Position numbers and translations under genes: made by a program. The notes under the pieces are model-generated. The model worked only from the letters and a program-made list of their open reading frames with translations, did not search any database and was not told where the DNA came from. From assembly GCA_020638795.1 (NCBI GenBank), contig JACKHW010000015.1, positions 1 to 58,740 on the forward strand: DNA of 58,740 bases, written 5' to 3'. This document shows positions 26,550 through 36,150 of this stretch, piece by piece; within the stretch, counting starts at the first letter, position 1; each line of letters begins with the position of its first letter. This DNA comes from Planctomycetota bacterium. GTDB lineage: Bacteria > Planctomycetota > UBA1135 > GCA-002748355.

Positions 26550-28148
26550 ATGCGGATCTGCTGGGTCAGCTTGCACGAGAGCCCCGACTTCGAAGCGCCA
26601 CGCGCATTGGCCAGCGCGGGACATGCTGTCAGCTTGCTCGTGAGGCCTTCGACCAAGGCGCCCGACTTCGGTGCGTCGCTCCTTCACCTCGATGACACGG
26701 GCGCGGAGGTCGCGCGCGAGCGCGGCATGCAGGGAGCCTACGAACTCTCACGTCGTCTACACCGATCGATCCTCGATTCCGGCGAAGCGTTCGACTACGT
26801 CGAGATCCCGGTCGAACACGGCCTCGGATACGTGACGGTTCGCGAACAGCACCTGCTGCGAACTCTCGGTGCGACTGCAGTCGGAATTCGACTAGGGATG
26901 CCCGAGGTCGAGCGCCGCGCCGCAGCTTCCCAGTTGCACCTGATCAGTGCATCGGAGCGACAGGTCTGCGTGCTCGAAGACGACTCGATGCGGCATGCGG
27001 ACGGGCTCATCGGGCGATCCGAGGATGTATTCGCGAGCGTGCGCACGCGCCTGGGACGGTCCGAAGCCACGTATCGATGGACAGATGCTCGGCAGTACGT
27101 CGCTGCGGTCGAGCAGCTCGTACGGGAAACCCGCGATCTCCCAGATGTGCGCACTGCGGCCGGAGTCACGACCGACACGCTCGTGTCCGTCATCGTCCCG
27201 TTCTACCGCGAGCCCATCGAGGTGCTGTCGGCTGCCGTGCAATCGGCACTCGCACAGTCCCACGATGCAGTCGAAGTGCTCGTTGTCAACGATGGGTCGC
27301 CGCTACCGGAAAAAGACGAGATTCTCGCTCGCGTTTCGTCCCTCGATTCACGAGTCCGCGTTCTGCACAAGCCCAATGGCGGCCTCGCAACGGCGCGCAA
27401 TCATGCAATCGATGCGGCATCGGGCGACTACTTGTTGTTCCTCGATGCAGATAACGAACTGCGTCCGGAGTATGCAGAAACCGGCTTGCGCGCCTTCGCG
27501 CGACATCGGGACTTGATGGCTCTCACTCCGGAGTGCCGACACTATCACGCGCGAAAGGGTGACGGCGGCCTGTATCGTCCGCTTCCGTACGACCACACCT
27601 TGGCAATCTATCGCAACGTGTTCGGTGATGCGGGATCGATGTTTCGCACGGCAGCATTTCGCGAACACGGGTTGCGCTACGACCCCGACGTCGACATCTA
27701 TTCGGACTGGGCGATCTGGCTCGACTGTGCACGACTCGGCCTACGCTTCGAACCAATGCCGCGCACGCTCTTCGACTATCGCGTCCACGGTGACTCGATG
27801 ATGTCGACGCGCGCGTTCGACGAGCACATCTCCATACTCGCGCTTCTGATCGAACGACATGCTCCCTCGTTCACACCCGAAGAGTCGCGGAGAGTCCTCA
27901 CGACACTCGCCGACGGATGGGGCGTCGGCGCCTGCCTCGCGACGTTGGCTCCGATCGAAGCCGTCGAGTTCTCTCCGGGTCGTTTTGCACGCACGATCTA
28001 CGGGGGCGGCTTTACCGCACGGCTCCTCGATCGAGCGGGCCGCGCAGCCGAGCGTTCGCCGCTCGTGGCCAAGCTCGGACGTAGCATTGCGCGCTCGACG
28101 CTGCGCATGCATCGCTGGCGTCAGCGCAAGCGCAGGGGAAGCGAGTGA
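26550..28148 (+). CDS. Glycosyltransferase with N-terminal GT-B-like half and C-terminal GT2 domain
   Basis: A 532-residue protein from the ATG at 26550. The first 200 residues resemble the acceptor half of a GT4 enzyme (MRICWVSLHESPDFEAPRAL ... EHGLGYVTVREQHLL), but no donor half follows. From about residue 215 a GT2 (GT-A) domain begins: LVSVIVPFYREPIEVL, VLVVNDGSP, then the metal-binding DAD in LFLDADNELRPEY, then WAIWLDCARLG. The ending is Lys/Arg-rich. The next gene starts inside its stop codon (GTGA overlap), so the two are translationally coupled. Confidence 0.85.
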   Translation: MRICWVSLHESPDFEAPRALASAGHAVSLLVRPSTKAPDFGASLLHLDDTGAEVARERGMQGAYELSRRLHRSILDSGEAFDYVEIPVEHGLGYVTVREQHLLRTLGATAVGIRLGMPEVERRAAASQLHLISASERQVCVLEDDSMRHADGLIGRSEDVFASVRTRLGRSEATYRWTDARQYVAAVEQLVRETRDLPDVRTAAGVTTDTLVSVIVPFYREPIEVLSAAVQSALAQSHDAVEVLVVNDGSPLPEKDEILARVSSLDSRVRVLHKPNGGLATARNHAIDAASGDYLLFLDADNELRPEYAETGLRAFARHRDLMALTPECRHYHARKGDGGLYRPLPYDHTLAIYRNVFGDAGSMFRTAAFREHGLRYDPDVDIYSDWAIWLDCARLGLRFEPMPRTLFDYRVHGDSMMSTRAFDEHISILALLIERHAPSFTPEESRRVLTTLADGWGVGACLATLAPIEAVEFSPGRFARTIYGGGFTARLLDRAGRAAERSPLVAKLGRSIARSTLRMHRWRQRKRRGSE

Positions 28149-29455
28149 CGGAGTCCATGACGAGAGAACCGCTCAGCGCGCGACTCCTCGCGAGCATGTA
28201 CGCGCCGGTCAAGGCAGTCCTCAAGCCGGTCCTCGGCCGGTTTCCGACCCTCAACAAGGCTTGTATCGCGCTGAAAGAACGTGTGCGCGAGGCCACACGT
28301 GCCCGAACGGTCGTGCGGCCGCTCCGAGACAGGCTCATCGCGGAAGCAGGCGTCGACGCGACCCACTTGTTCTTGGTTCGATGGATCCATCGCGGCGGAG
28401 CCGACCTAGAGACGCTCAACTACCTCGAGGCATTGGCATCGATCTCCATCAACGGAGTCACGGTCATCGCCACGTTCGACGGTGACTCGCCGTGGAGCGA
28501 TCGCGTGCCGGACGGCGTCCGCTTCGTGGCCTTCGGGGCAGCCATGCGGGGACTATCGTGGCGCGAGAAGCAGTCCCTGCTCATGGGCTACCTGAGAGCC
28601 GCTCGTCCGCGCGTCATTCACAACATCAACTCCGAACTCGCGTACAAGACGTTTTGTCGCTTCGGGTCGAAGCTCGCTTCCCACAGCGATCTCTATGCGT
28701 CGGTCTTTTGTACCGATCTCGACGAAAAGGGCGAACCAGGCGGCTATGGCATCTACCTCGCGCGTTGTTACGCACACTTGCACGGCGTCTTCTGCGACAA
28801 CGAGAATCACCTTCGCGAACTGCAGGATCGATATCGGATCGATGGCAGCAAGATGCACGTGCACTATCAACCGATCCGCACTCAGGTCACTCGTCGCGCA
28901 GTTCCACGGCGAGAGTATCTTTCCGTACTCTGGGCCGGGCGATGGGACCGACAGAAGCGACCCGACATCCTCGCGAAGATCGCCGAGAGCTGTCAGGAAG
29001 CAGAGATTCGCTTCGTTGCCTACGGCTCGCCGTTGCTCGACAACGAAGCTGCGGCCTCGATGCTGCAACGTGCACCCAATGTCGACTGCCGCGGCACGTT
29101 CAACGGTCTGAGTTCGTTGCCCCTGGACGACTTCGACGTCCTATTGCTGACGTCGCAGTGGGAAGGGTTGCCCAACATCCTGCTCGAAGCGATGAGTGCG
29201 GGGCTTCCGGTGCTGTCCTCACGCGTCGGAGGCGTCGCCGAACTCATCGAGCACGGAGTCACGGGGTTCTTGGTCGACCCGTTCGACGACATCGAGCGCT
29301 ACGAGAGCTTGCTTCTCGAAATCCGCAGTGATCGATCGCGACTCGAGAGCATTGCACTTGCCGCTAGCAAGCTGGTCCAGCACAAGCACAGTTGGACGAG
29401 TTTCGAGCACGCCCTATCGACGACGCCCGAGTACCTGCGACCCGAACCTCGCTGA
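28145..29455 (+). CDS. Glycosyltransferase, GT4 family
   Basis: A 436-residue GT-B enzyme. The GTG at 28145 overlaps the previous stop by four bases and has AGGGGAA about five bases upstream; an in-frame ATG at 28157 is the alternative. The N-terminal half contains FLVRWIHRGGADLETLNYL. The donor half contains SVLWAGRWDRQKRPDILAKI and the EX7E motif EGLPNILLE followed by MSAGLPVLSSRVGGVAELI, placing the nucleotide-sugar site. It ends five bases before the convergent gene at 29461. Probably acts in the same glycan assembly as its neighbours. Confidence 0.9.
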   Translation: MTESMTREPLSARLLASMYAPVKAVLKPVLGRFPTLNKACIALKERVREATRARTVVRPLRDRLIAEAGVDATHLFLVRWIHRGGADLETLNYLEALASISINGVTVIATFDGDSPWSDRVPDGVRFVAFGAAMRGLSWREKQSLLMGYLRAARPRVIHNINSELAYKTFCRFGSKLASHSDLYASVFCTDLDEKGEPGGYGIYLARCYAHLHGVFCDNENHLRELQDRYRIDGSKMHVHYQPIRTQVTRRAVPRREYLSVLWAGRWDRQKRPDILAKIAESCQEAEIRFVAYGSPLLDNEAAASMLQRAPNVDCRGTFNGLSSLPLDDFDVLLLTSQWEGLPNILLEAMSAGLPVLSSRVGGVAELIEHGVTGFLVDPFDDIERYESLLLEIRSDRSRLESIALAASKLVQHKHSWTSFEHALSTTPEYLRPEPR

Positions 29456-29460
29456 ATCCA

Positions 29461-31122
29461 TCAGCGCTCGTCGCTCTCCGGCGCGCGACGCCCGAGAGCT
29501 CGCTTGGCGGCACTCCATGGCGCCACGACGAACTTGCCGATCTTGAAGGCCATCGACCGTAGGAGCTGCTCGTGCTCGCGTCGGAGATCGGTCAACTCCC
29601 CTGCCAACGCCTCACGTTCGGCGTTCAGATTCGCGACCTTCTGCTCGGTCTCTTGATGTCGGAGCCAGAGCGCCTTCTCGCGCTCGAGCTGCTCGCCGAG
29701 CTCGCGATCGAGTTCGGTAACTCGAACATTGAGCTCTTCGACCTTCTTCCACGCCTCTTGGCCCTCTTTCCAGAACTGTTCGCTCTTCAGACGCTCGGCT
29801 TCGATATTGGCGCGTTCGACGACGCTGGCAGCACGCTCCGATTCGGCACTCAGTCTCGCCTCTTCGTACTGCTTCCACAATTTTTCGTTCTCGGCCAACG
29901 ACTGGGCGAGACGCGCGTCCAGATCCGCGATCCGCTGTTGCGATTCCTGCCACGCCGACGCCGCATCAGCGAGCTCGCGATTGACTTCGTTGAGGCGAGA
30001 CCACGTCGACTGATTCTCGGCGAACAAGCTCTTGTGCTCTTCCATGGCGGCCAAGAGCCTCTCGTTGGTTTCCCGCCAACGAGCCCACGCATCCTGCGCG
30101 GACGCCCACGAGTCGATGTACTCCGCGAAATGCTTCGTGCACGCGCTACGCAGGCGTCCACCCCGCGCTTCCATCTCGCCAATCAACCACTCGTGCATGC
30201 CGACGCCTTGGGAACTCAATGTGAGCAAGGCGAACAACAGTTGTGTGGCACTCCGCGCATTCAGCGAATGGAACAATTCGAGCGCCGCGGTCTCGATGTC
30301 GATGGCGTCCGGTTCCCCGGCAAGAAAGCGCGTGATGTCGTGCGTCGACAAGAAGTCCGCGAGCACCAATGCCAGCTCGTAGTCGGCCTGCGCCTCGTTC
30401 TCCTTGATCGTGTTCTGCGCATGGATGCGGTAGCTCACGAGGGCTTCGGGAACGATGCCGACTCTCAGGTGGTAACACAGCCGCAGAAAGAACTCGTGAT
30501 CGTGGACGTACCGCAAATCCTTGAACCCCGGCAATCGATCGAAGACCGAGCGCCGACAGAACAAGTTGGACGTCGTACAAACGAAGTTGCCCGCGAGCAG
30601 TTGGAGAACGAGATGCTCCGAGTTCGCGAACGAAGGCACACTGTCCTTGTCGCGCCACAAATCTGCCGGCCCTTCGTAATGGCGGAGGTATTCGCCGTCG
30701 TCATCAATGAAGTCGAGATGCGTGAAGACCGCGTCGAGCGACGGATCGTCGGCGAACGCACGTAGCAGTCGCTCGATCCTGTCCGGTGCGTACACGTCGT
30801 CCGAGTTGAGGACGCTCACGAACTCACCGCGAGCCATCTCGATCCCGCGATTGATCGTCGGTGCAGCGCCGATGTTCTCTTGGGTCTCGAAGTGCAACCG
30901 AGGATCGTCGAACGTACGAACGATCTCGGCCGTGCCATCGGACGAGCCATCGTCGATGACGATGAGTTCCCAGTCCTCGGAGGTCTGCGCGAGCACCGAT
31001 TCGATAGTCGTGCCGATGAAGCGCTCGTGGTTGTAAGCAGGCACGATGACCGAGACCCGTGGTGTCAAGTTGCGGCGGTTTCGTTCGCCGCTATCCATCG
31101 GACCTGGGGTGCGTTCGGTCAA
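29461..31122 (-). CDS. GT2 glycosyltransferase with C-terminal coiled coil
   Basis: A 553-residue protein. The GT2 domain spans about residues 22-250: RVSVIVPAYNHERFIGTTI, LIVIDDGSSDGT, the metal-binding region SVLNSDDVYAPDRIE, then FCRRSVFDRLPGF and HDHEFFLRLCYHL. From about residue 330 to 525 the sequence is a long Glu/Ala/Gln/Arg-rich coiled coil, with heptads such as LDARLAQSLAENEKLWKQYEEARL. It ends with a short basic, hydrophobic stretch (FKIGKFVVAPWSAAKRALG) that could touch the membrane. The coiled coil may tether the enzyme to a larger assembly. It is downstream of, and 24 bp from, the GT2-GT4 fusion gene. Confidence 0.85.
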   Translation of the reverse strand: MTERTPGPMDSGERNRRNLTPRVSVIVPAYNHERFIGTTIESVLAQTSEDWELIVIDDGSSDGTAEIVRTFDDPRLHFETQENIGAAPTINRGIEMARGEFVSVLNSDDVYAPDRIERLLRAFADDPSLDAVFTHLDFIDDDGEYLRHYEGPADLWRDKDSVPSFANSEHLVLQLLAGNFVCTTSNLFCRRSVFDRLPGFKDLRYVHDHEFFLRLCYHLRVGIVPEALVSYRIHAQNTIKENEAQADYELALVLADFLSTHDITRFLAGEPDAIDIETAALELFHSLNARSATQLLFALLTLSSQGVGMHEWLIGEMEARGGRLRSACTKHFAEYIDSWASAQDAWARWRETNERLLAAMEEHKSLFAENQSTWSRLNEVNRELADAASAWQESQQRIADLDARLAQSLAENEKLWKQYEEARLSAESERAASVVERANIEAERLKSEQFWKEGQEAWKKVEELNVRVTELDRELGEQLEREKALWLRHQETEQKVANLNAEREALAGELTDLRREHEQLLRSMAFKIGKFVVAPWSAAKRALGRRAPESDER

Positions 31123-31146
31123 CTCGACTCTCCGTGTGACAGCCTG

Positions 31147-33378
31147 TCAGCGCAACTTGGGTAGTCGCTTCTTGATCATACGCTTGACGCGTTTGACGAC
31201 ACGCCATTGTGACGGAGATCTGCTGACCGACGTGGCTACGGTCGTCGTGCCCGACACGTTGTGCCGTTCGCTCCAGAGGCTGTCCGCCAGCGCCTCGAGC
31301 CGTGTGGACTCGATCGCCGCCACAGCGGTCTCGCGCCCCAGACCCTGCGAGATCGACATCCGCGGCGCGTCGTTCGCGAGCTTCTTGGCGTGATCGATGC
31401 AAGCGATCATCTGTTCGGCCATCGCGTCCAGACTGAAGGTTTCGGCCCGGTCCCGGCCAGCCCGACTGAGACACTCACGATACGCGCGGTCCCTGATGAG
31501 CTTGTCGAGGAGTTCGGTGTATTCCGCGACTTCTCGATCTTCGTCGCTCCGCTCGATCAAACACCCGCAGCTCGAATCGACGAGTTCGCGTTGCCCGCCG
31601 ACCGCGGCTCCCACGAACGCGACGCCGCAGGACATGGCCTCAAAGAGACTCAGCGCGATACCCTCCCACTTCGACGGCAGGAAGAAGATGTCGGCAGCCG
31701 GCATCGCACGCTTCATGTCGTCCTGGGAAATCGCGCCGAGCATCAGGACGCGGTTCGCGGCGGCGGTACCCGCAATGATGCCATCGAACGCGCCTCGCTC
31801 TTCTCCGTCACCGGCGATGACGGCTCGGAACTCGAGTCCGCGTTCTGCCAACGCCACGATCGTACGCGCGAGGACACGAGGTTGCTTCTGCGAATGCAGT
31901 CTGCCGGCGAAGAGGACCATCACCTCGTCCTGACCGACTCCGATCTTGTCGCGAAAACTCTCGCGCGCCTTCGCATCCGGCTTCCACACAGTCGGATCGA
32001 CACCCGTGTAGCACACCTCGATCCGTTCCGGGTCGCCGCCGCGTTCGACCATCCAACGCTTGAGGTGCTGACTCGACACGACATTGAGGTCGAGGACCTC
32101 TTGATAGCCGACACCGAAGCGCGGATAGCCTCCGTTCTTCCAATCAGCTTCTTCGATGTGACAGTAATCGAGATACGCGACGTCAGGACAGCGCGACCGG
32201 AGGAACGGCAAGAGTTGATATCCGAGACAACTGTGCGTGGTCAGCACGGCGTCGACCTGACGCGACTCGATCAGATACTGCAGAAATCTCGGATAATCCG
32301 CCTTGGTTACGAGATTCCGTGCGATGAAGACGTCCGGTGTGTGCTTCGCGAACTCGTGGTGCCAACCGTTGTCGCCATCACGCGTCGCAGCAATCGTGAC
32401 TTCCCAGCCGCGCTTCGTCAGTCGCTCCAACAGATCCAAGCTGAACTTGTCCGATCCTCCCATGGTCATCCACGGGACGAGCATCAGTAGGCGCGGCTTG
32501 GTCTTCGCGAGTTTGTTCCCGCATGGCAAGTCGACGGGCACGTTTTCGTACGGTTCGGAGTAGCGAACCGGAATCTTCGGGAAGCCATCGCCCTGCAAGT
32601 GCGGATAGAGGCGTTGGAGCTCCTTCAAGAACTCCTTCTGCCTCGAGCCGCTGTCCCAGTTGTCCCACCGGTCACTGTGCGTCTCGCGTCGCCTGTACCA
32701 ATCGAGGTACTCGGGAATCGTAGTGCCCCAGTGTCCGGCAGTCGCGCACCGCAGCCAGAAATCCCAGTCTTCGAGACCCGCGCGATTCGCCTCGTCATAG
32801 CCACCGGCATCCGCATGCACCTGCTTGCGGATCATGCTGTTCGGTTGGACCGGGTTGTCCTGCAAGAATCGCTCGTTGCAGTGGAAGCCGTTGGTCCACA
32901 AGTATTCTTCGGCATCGAAGCCGAGCGAGTAGCCTTTGACGAAGCCGACTTCCGGATGGGTCTCGAGGAACCAGAACCACTTCTCGACCGCCGTCGGCTC
33001 GAGCAGGTCGTCGGCATCGATCTGTGCGATGTAGGGCGTGCGCGCGGCGGCGTATCCGATGTTGCGTGCTCGACTCGGACCGCCGTTCTCTTCGCAATCG
33101 ATGATGCGGATGCGCGGATCGACATGCCGATATCGGTCGAGCACACGCAGCGATTCGGGATCGGTGGATCGATCGTTGACGATGATCCACTCGAACGCCT
33201 GCATCGACTGCTGGAGGACGGACCGCGCCGTGTCCTCGAAGTGGTCGCCGGCATTGTAGTACGGCGTGAGAATCGACACGCACGGCGCAGCTTCGGGATT
33301 CGCCGGCGCATAGCCATACTTCGCGCGGCTAGCAGAGACCGGCGTGTTCTGATAGTCGGGTTGTTTCGGATCGATCAT
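31147..33378 (-). CDS. Bifunctional glycosyltransferase, GT2-GT4 fusion
   Basis: A 743-residue protein from the ATG at 33378 (MIDPKQPDYQNTPV). The GT2 half spans about residues 35-260: CVSILTPYYNAGDHF, IIVNDRSTDP, DADDLLEP with the DXD, then AGLEDWDFWLRCATAG. The GT4 half begins near residue 300 (KPRLLMLVPWMTMGGSDKFSL), has VLFAGRLHSQKQPRVLART and the EX7E motif EGIALSLFE followed by MSCGVAFVGAAVGGQREL. Such fusions can add two sugars in sequence. A basic C-terminal tail (RVVKRVKRMIKKRLPKLR) suggests contact with membrane or nucleic acid. Upstream residues in frame to 34005 look like non-coding antisense sequence and were left out. Confidence 0.88.
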   Translation of the reverse strand: MIDPKQPDYQNTPVSASRAKYGYAPANPEAAPCVSILTPYYNAGDHFEDTARSVLQQSMQAFEWIIVNDRSTDPESLRVLDRYRHVDPRIRIIDCEENGGPSRARNIGYAAARTPYIAQIDADDLLEPTAVEKWFWFLETHPEVGFVKGYSLGFDAEEYLWTNGFHCNERFLQDNPVQPNSMIRKQVHADAGGYDEANRAGLEDWDFWLRCATAGHWGTTIPEYLDWYRRRETHSDRWDNWDSGSRQKEFLKELQRLYPHLQGDGFPKIPVRYSEPYENVPVDLPCGNKLAKTKPRLLMLVPWMTMGGSDKFSLDLLERLTKRGWEVTIAATRDGDNGWHHEFAKHTPDVFIARNLVTKADYPRFLQYLIESRQVDAVLTTHSCLGYQLLPFLRSRCPDVAYLDYCHIEEADWKNGGYPRFGVGYQEVLDLNVVSSQHLKRWMVERGGDPERIEVCYTGVDPTVWKPDAKARESFRDKIGVGQDEVMVLFAGRLHSQKQPRVLARTIVALAERGLEFRAVIAGDGEERGAFDGIIAGTAAANRVLMLGAISQDDMKRAMPAADIFFLPSKWEGIALSLFEAMSCGVAFVGAAVGGQRELVDSSCGCLIERSDEDREVAEYTELLDKLIRDRAYRECLSRAGRDRAETFSLDAMAEQMIACIDHAKKLANDAPRMSISQGLGRETAVAAIESTRLEALADSLWSERHNVSGTTTVATSVSRSPSQWRVVKRVKRMIKKRLPKLR

Positions 33379-33507
33379 GCGGGAATACCGGTGCTCCTCG
33401 GCGCTGCCCGGAGGCCGAGGCGTATCCGGGAGATCGTCTTGCCCGCCAGCAGTGCTTGAGGCAAGGTCAGAGGCAATGTCGGAAGGGCCGAACTCGGAGG
33501 TGCCGCT

Positions 33508-34362
33508 TTGTCGCTCGTAAGCTTCTGCGTCCCGACCTGGAACGCCGCGGATCACCTGGATCGGAGCATCCGGTCCCTGCTCGCGCAACGCAACGTCGAC
33601 TTCGAAATCCACGTATGCGACGACGCGTCTCAGGATGCGACACTTCGGATCGCCGAAAGTTTCGACGACTCTCGGCTTCACGTGCACGCGAGCCAGGGTC
33701 GCCTCGGTCTTGCCGGCAACTGGAATCGAGCGGTGTCCTTCGCGACGGGCGACTACGTGTGTCTCTTCGGTCAGGACGACGTCGCGTCGCCCGACCTCGG
33801 GGCGACGCTGTCTCGACTGCTCGACGCGCATCCGGATGCGTCCCTCGCCTTCGGGCGTCGTTCGTTCGCGTTCGACGACGCAGCGAGTCGTGATGCGCTC
33901 GGGTACTTCTTCGAGGTGCTCTATCCGGGGATCCTCAGCGAGTTCTACGCCGCGATCGACGATGTCATCCCGCCGGATCTCATGCGGAAACAGGCGATGC
34001 GACACGCGTTCGAGATCAATCTGATCGGCGAACCGTCATTCGTGCTCTTCCGTCGCGATCATCCTGCCGTCGAAGCAGGCTTCGACACGGCGATGAAACA
34101 GATGGTTGACTGGGAGTTCTATACGCGTCTCTTCGCGAGCAACCCGATCGTGCAGACCGAGACGAACCTCGGCACGTACCGTCTCCACGCGAGCGGCGCC
34201 TCGACGGGCAACGCGGCCCAGGAGACGCACTGGGCCGAATACGATCATCTCCTCAAGCTCGTGGAGCAACGCTTCGCCGAGGCGCTCAGCACCGAAGAAC
34301 GAGATCGCCTCGCCGAGCGCCACCGAGAGATCCGACGGCTGCGCAGCGAGAGCGGCGCCTAG
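33508..34362 (+). CDS. GT2 family glycosyltransferase
   Basis: A 284-residue GT-A enzyme. The TTG at 33508 is the start because GGAGG (33496-33500) lies seven bases upstream, and the domain begins directly: SLVSFCVPTWNAADHLDRSI, then IHVCDDASQDATL, LGLAGNWNRAV, and the metal-binding segment LFGQDDVASPD. The C-terminal third (DTAMKQMVDWEFYTRLF, TNLGTYRLHASGAST) follows the family. It is divergent from the GT2-GT4 fusion (129 bp between starts) and ends five bases before the convergent antiporter gene. Confidence 0.88.
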   Translation: MSLVSFCVPTWNAADHLDRSIRSLLAQRNVDFEIHVCDDASQDATLRIAESFDDSRLHVHASQGRLGLAGNWNRAVSFATGDYVCLFGQDDVASPDLGATLSRLLDAHPDASLAFGRRSFAFDDAASRDALGYFFEVLYPGILSEFYAAIDDVIPPDLMRKQAMRHAFEINLIGEPSFVLFRRDHPAVEAGFDTAMKQMVDWEFYTRLFASNPIVQTETNLGTYRLHASGASTGNAAQETHWAEYDHLLKLVEQRFAEALSTEERDRLAERHREIRRLRSESGA

Positions 34363-34367
34363 GCCCG

Positions 34368-36095
34368 TCAGTCCTCGTCCAAGAAGCGATTGAAGGCCTG
34401 CGACTCGTCGCCGTGCAAGAGTTCGCTCGCATGCGCGGCGGTTCCGGCGTGGAACAGATCCGCGCGAAACGCCGCGTCGTGACCGATCGTGCGAGCCAGC
34501 GTCGCGAGGACTTGGAGGTGGCGCGCGCGATCGGCTTCGGGAGTACCGAGCAGGACCATGCAGTGCACGGGTTCGCCATCGGGAGTGTCGAAGGTCAGAC
34601 CGTCACTCGAGAGGCCGATCACGCCGACCATGCCCAGGGTATCCGGCACGATTCCGTGCGGCACGGCGAGCCCGTTGCCGAAGCACGTCGACGCTTCGCG
34701 TTCTCGCTGCAACGTCGACTCGAGGAGGGTTTCGCGCTCTTCGGCGGTCAAGTGATGCGAGGTCGCCATCGCGTCCACGAGCTTGCGAATCGCCCCTTCC
34801 TTGGTCGTCGCGCGAAGTCCGATGACGATGTTCTCCTCCTGGATGAAGTCGAGGAGACGATCGCGATCCTTGCCCGCATCCCCCGAACGCACGAGCGCGA
34901 GGCGCGTGAGGATCGGTCCGAAGACCTCGTTCGCCGTCACGACAGTCAACACGACCGCGGAAAACATCTCGGCCTGGGCCGCGAAGAACGGGTCGCTCTG
35001 CACGATGAGTACGAGGGCGACCGCGACGCCGGCTTGCGGAACGAGCGCCATGCCGAGGTAGCGCTGCAGCCGTTCGGGCGCGCCCGCGATGCGCATCGCG
35101 AGATTGCCCGCGAGGATCTTCCCACTCGCACGTCCGGCGAAGACGAGCACCGCGAGAAGGCCGGCGGCCGCCGCGTGTTCGAGCGAAACGTGCATGCCGG
35201 CAAGCGTGAAGAAGATCGCGAGGATCGCGGGCTGAAACTCACTGAACACCGCATCGACGACCTTGCCGCGCTCGCGATTGAGGTTGGTCTGCACGATGCC
35301 GAGGAACATGCACGAGAGGATCGAGGACGCACCGAGCCACTCGGCGAGCCCGGACGTGAGTGCAAGTGCGACGAGCGCTGCAGCCGTCGGCAAGTCGCCC
35401 TTCTTGTAGAGACGATCGAGCCCGTGCAACACGAAGCCGATGCCACCACCGACGACGGCGGCAAGGACGAGTTCGGTCGTCGGTCCACCGAGTTGTCGCG
35501 CGACTCCTGCCACGTCCTCGACGCGGGCGTGCAACACGGCACGCGTGGCCTCGAAGAGGAAGATCGCCGCCATGTTGTTGAGCGCGACGGCGGCAACGAG
35601 CGTCTTGACGAAGACACCACGCGCGCGCGATTCGGCGACGAGGGCGACCGTCGTCGCGGGTGCCGTATCGACGGTGCAGACCGCGAACAGCGCCGCGATC
35701 CCGAGGGGCGTGCTCGTGAGCTGCGTGATCAGACCGAAGACGATGAGTGGAGGTAGCGAAGCCTCGAAGAGCACGAGCCACGTCAATCGACGGCGGGCGT
35801 TGCGCAGCCGGCGGAACGACAAGTGCGACCCGACCGTCACCGCCATCAGTGCGAGCGCGAACTTCGTCAGCGGCTCGAGTGCGACGATCGCATCGTGCGG
35901 AAAGAGCGCGAGCCCCGCGTCCCCCACGAGCACACCGGCGAGGATCTGCCCCGTGACCTTCGGCAACTTCGCTTTCTTCGCCAGCGCACCGAACAAAAGC
36001 CCGGTCACGAGGACGAGCGCAAAGACGAAAAGCGGCTGCGCGCCCTCGAGCACGGCATTACCGAACGAGTGCGAGAGCGCGAGTGCGAACAGCAT
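34368..36095 (-). CDS. CPA2-type cation/proton antiporter with C-terminal PTS EIIA domain
   Basis: A 575-residue protein. The first 400 residues form about 12 membrane helices typical of the CPA2 monovalent cation/proton antiporter family (LFVFALVLVTGLLFGAL, KVTGQILAGVLVGDAGLALF, VGSHLSFRRL). From about residue 420 a PTS EIIA type 2 (fructose-type) domain follows, with the phosphorylatable His480 in GLAVPHGIV and the ending LGTPEADRARHLQVLATLA. The fusion suggests transport controlled by phosphorylation. ATG 36095 is chosen: TACGAT on the minus strand (36104-36109) lies eight bases before it. The longer frame upstream to 36281 is cysteine-rich and unlike a real N-terminus. Confidence 0.88.
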   Translation of the reverse strand: MLFALALSHSFGNAVLEGAQPLFVFALVLVTGLLFGALAKKAKLPKVTGQILAGVLVGDAGLALFPHDAIVALEPLTKFALALMAVTVGSHLSFRRLRNARRRLTWLVLFEASLPPLIVFGLITQLTSTPLGIAALFAVCTVDTAPATTVALVAESRARGVFVKTLVAAVALNNMAAIFLFEATRAVLHARVEDVAGVARQLGGPTTELVLAAVVGGGIGFVLHGLDRLYKKGDLPTAAALVALALTSGLAEWLGASSILSCMFLGIVQTNLNRERGKVVDAVFSEFQPAILAIFFTLAGMHVSLEHAAAAGLLAVLVFAGRASGKILAGNLAMRIAGAPERLQRYLGMALVPQAGVAVALVLIVQSDPFFAAQAEMFSAVVLTVVTANEVFGPILTRLALVRSGDAGKDRDRLLDFIQEENIVIGLRATTKEGAIRKLVDAMATSHHLTAEERETLLESTLQREREASTCFGNGLAVPHGIVPDTLGMVGVIGLSSDGLTFDTPDGEPVHCMVLLGTPEADRARHLQVLATLARTIGHDAAFRADLFHAGTAAHASELLHGDESQAFNRFLDED

Positions 36096-36103
36096 TGGCG
36101 AGG

Positions 36104-36109
36104 ATCGTA
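36104..36109 (-). promoter_or_regulatory. -10-like element of the antiporter gene
   Basis: TACGAT on the minus strand, eight bases before the ATG at 36095, with no ribosome-binding site between. No good -35 hexamer. Confidence 0.35.
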
Positions 36110-36150
36110 CGTCCACGCCGCGCGCGTTGGGAGTCCGACTTCTGGCAAGT

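Noticed and set aside
33379..34005. N-terminal extension of the GT2-GT4 fusion
   Set aside because: It is antisense to the GT2 gene at 33508, which has a strong ribosome-binding site and complete domain.
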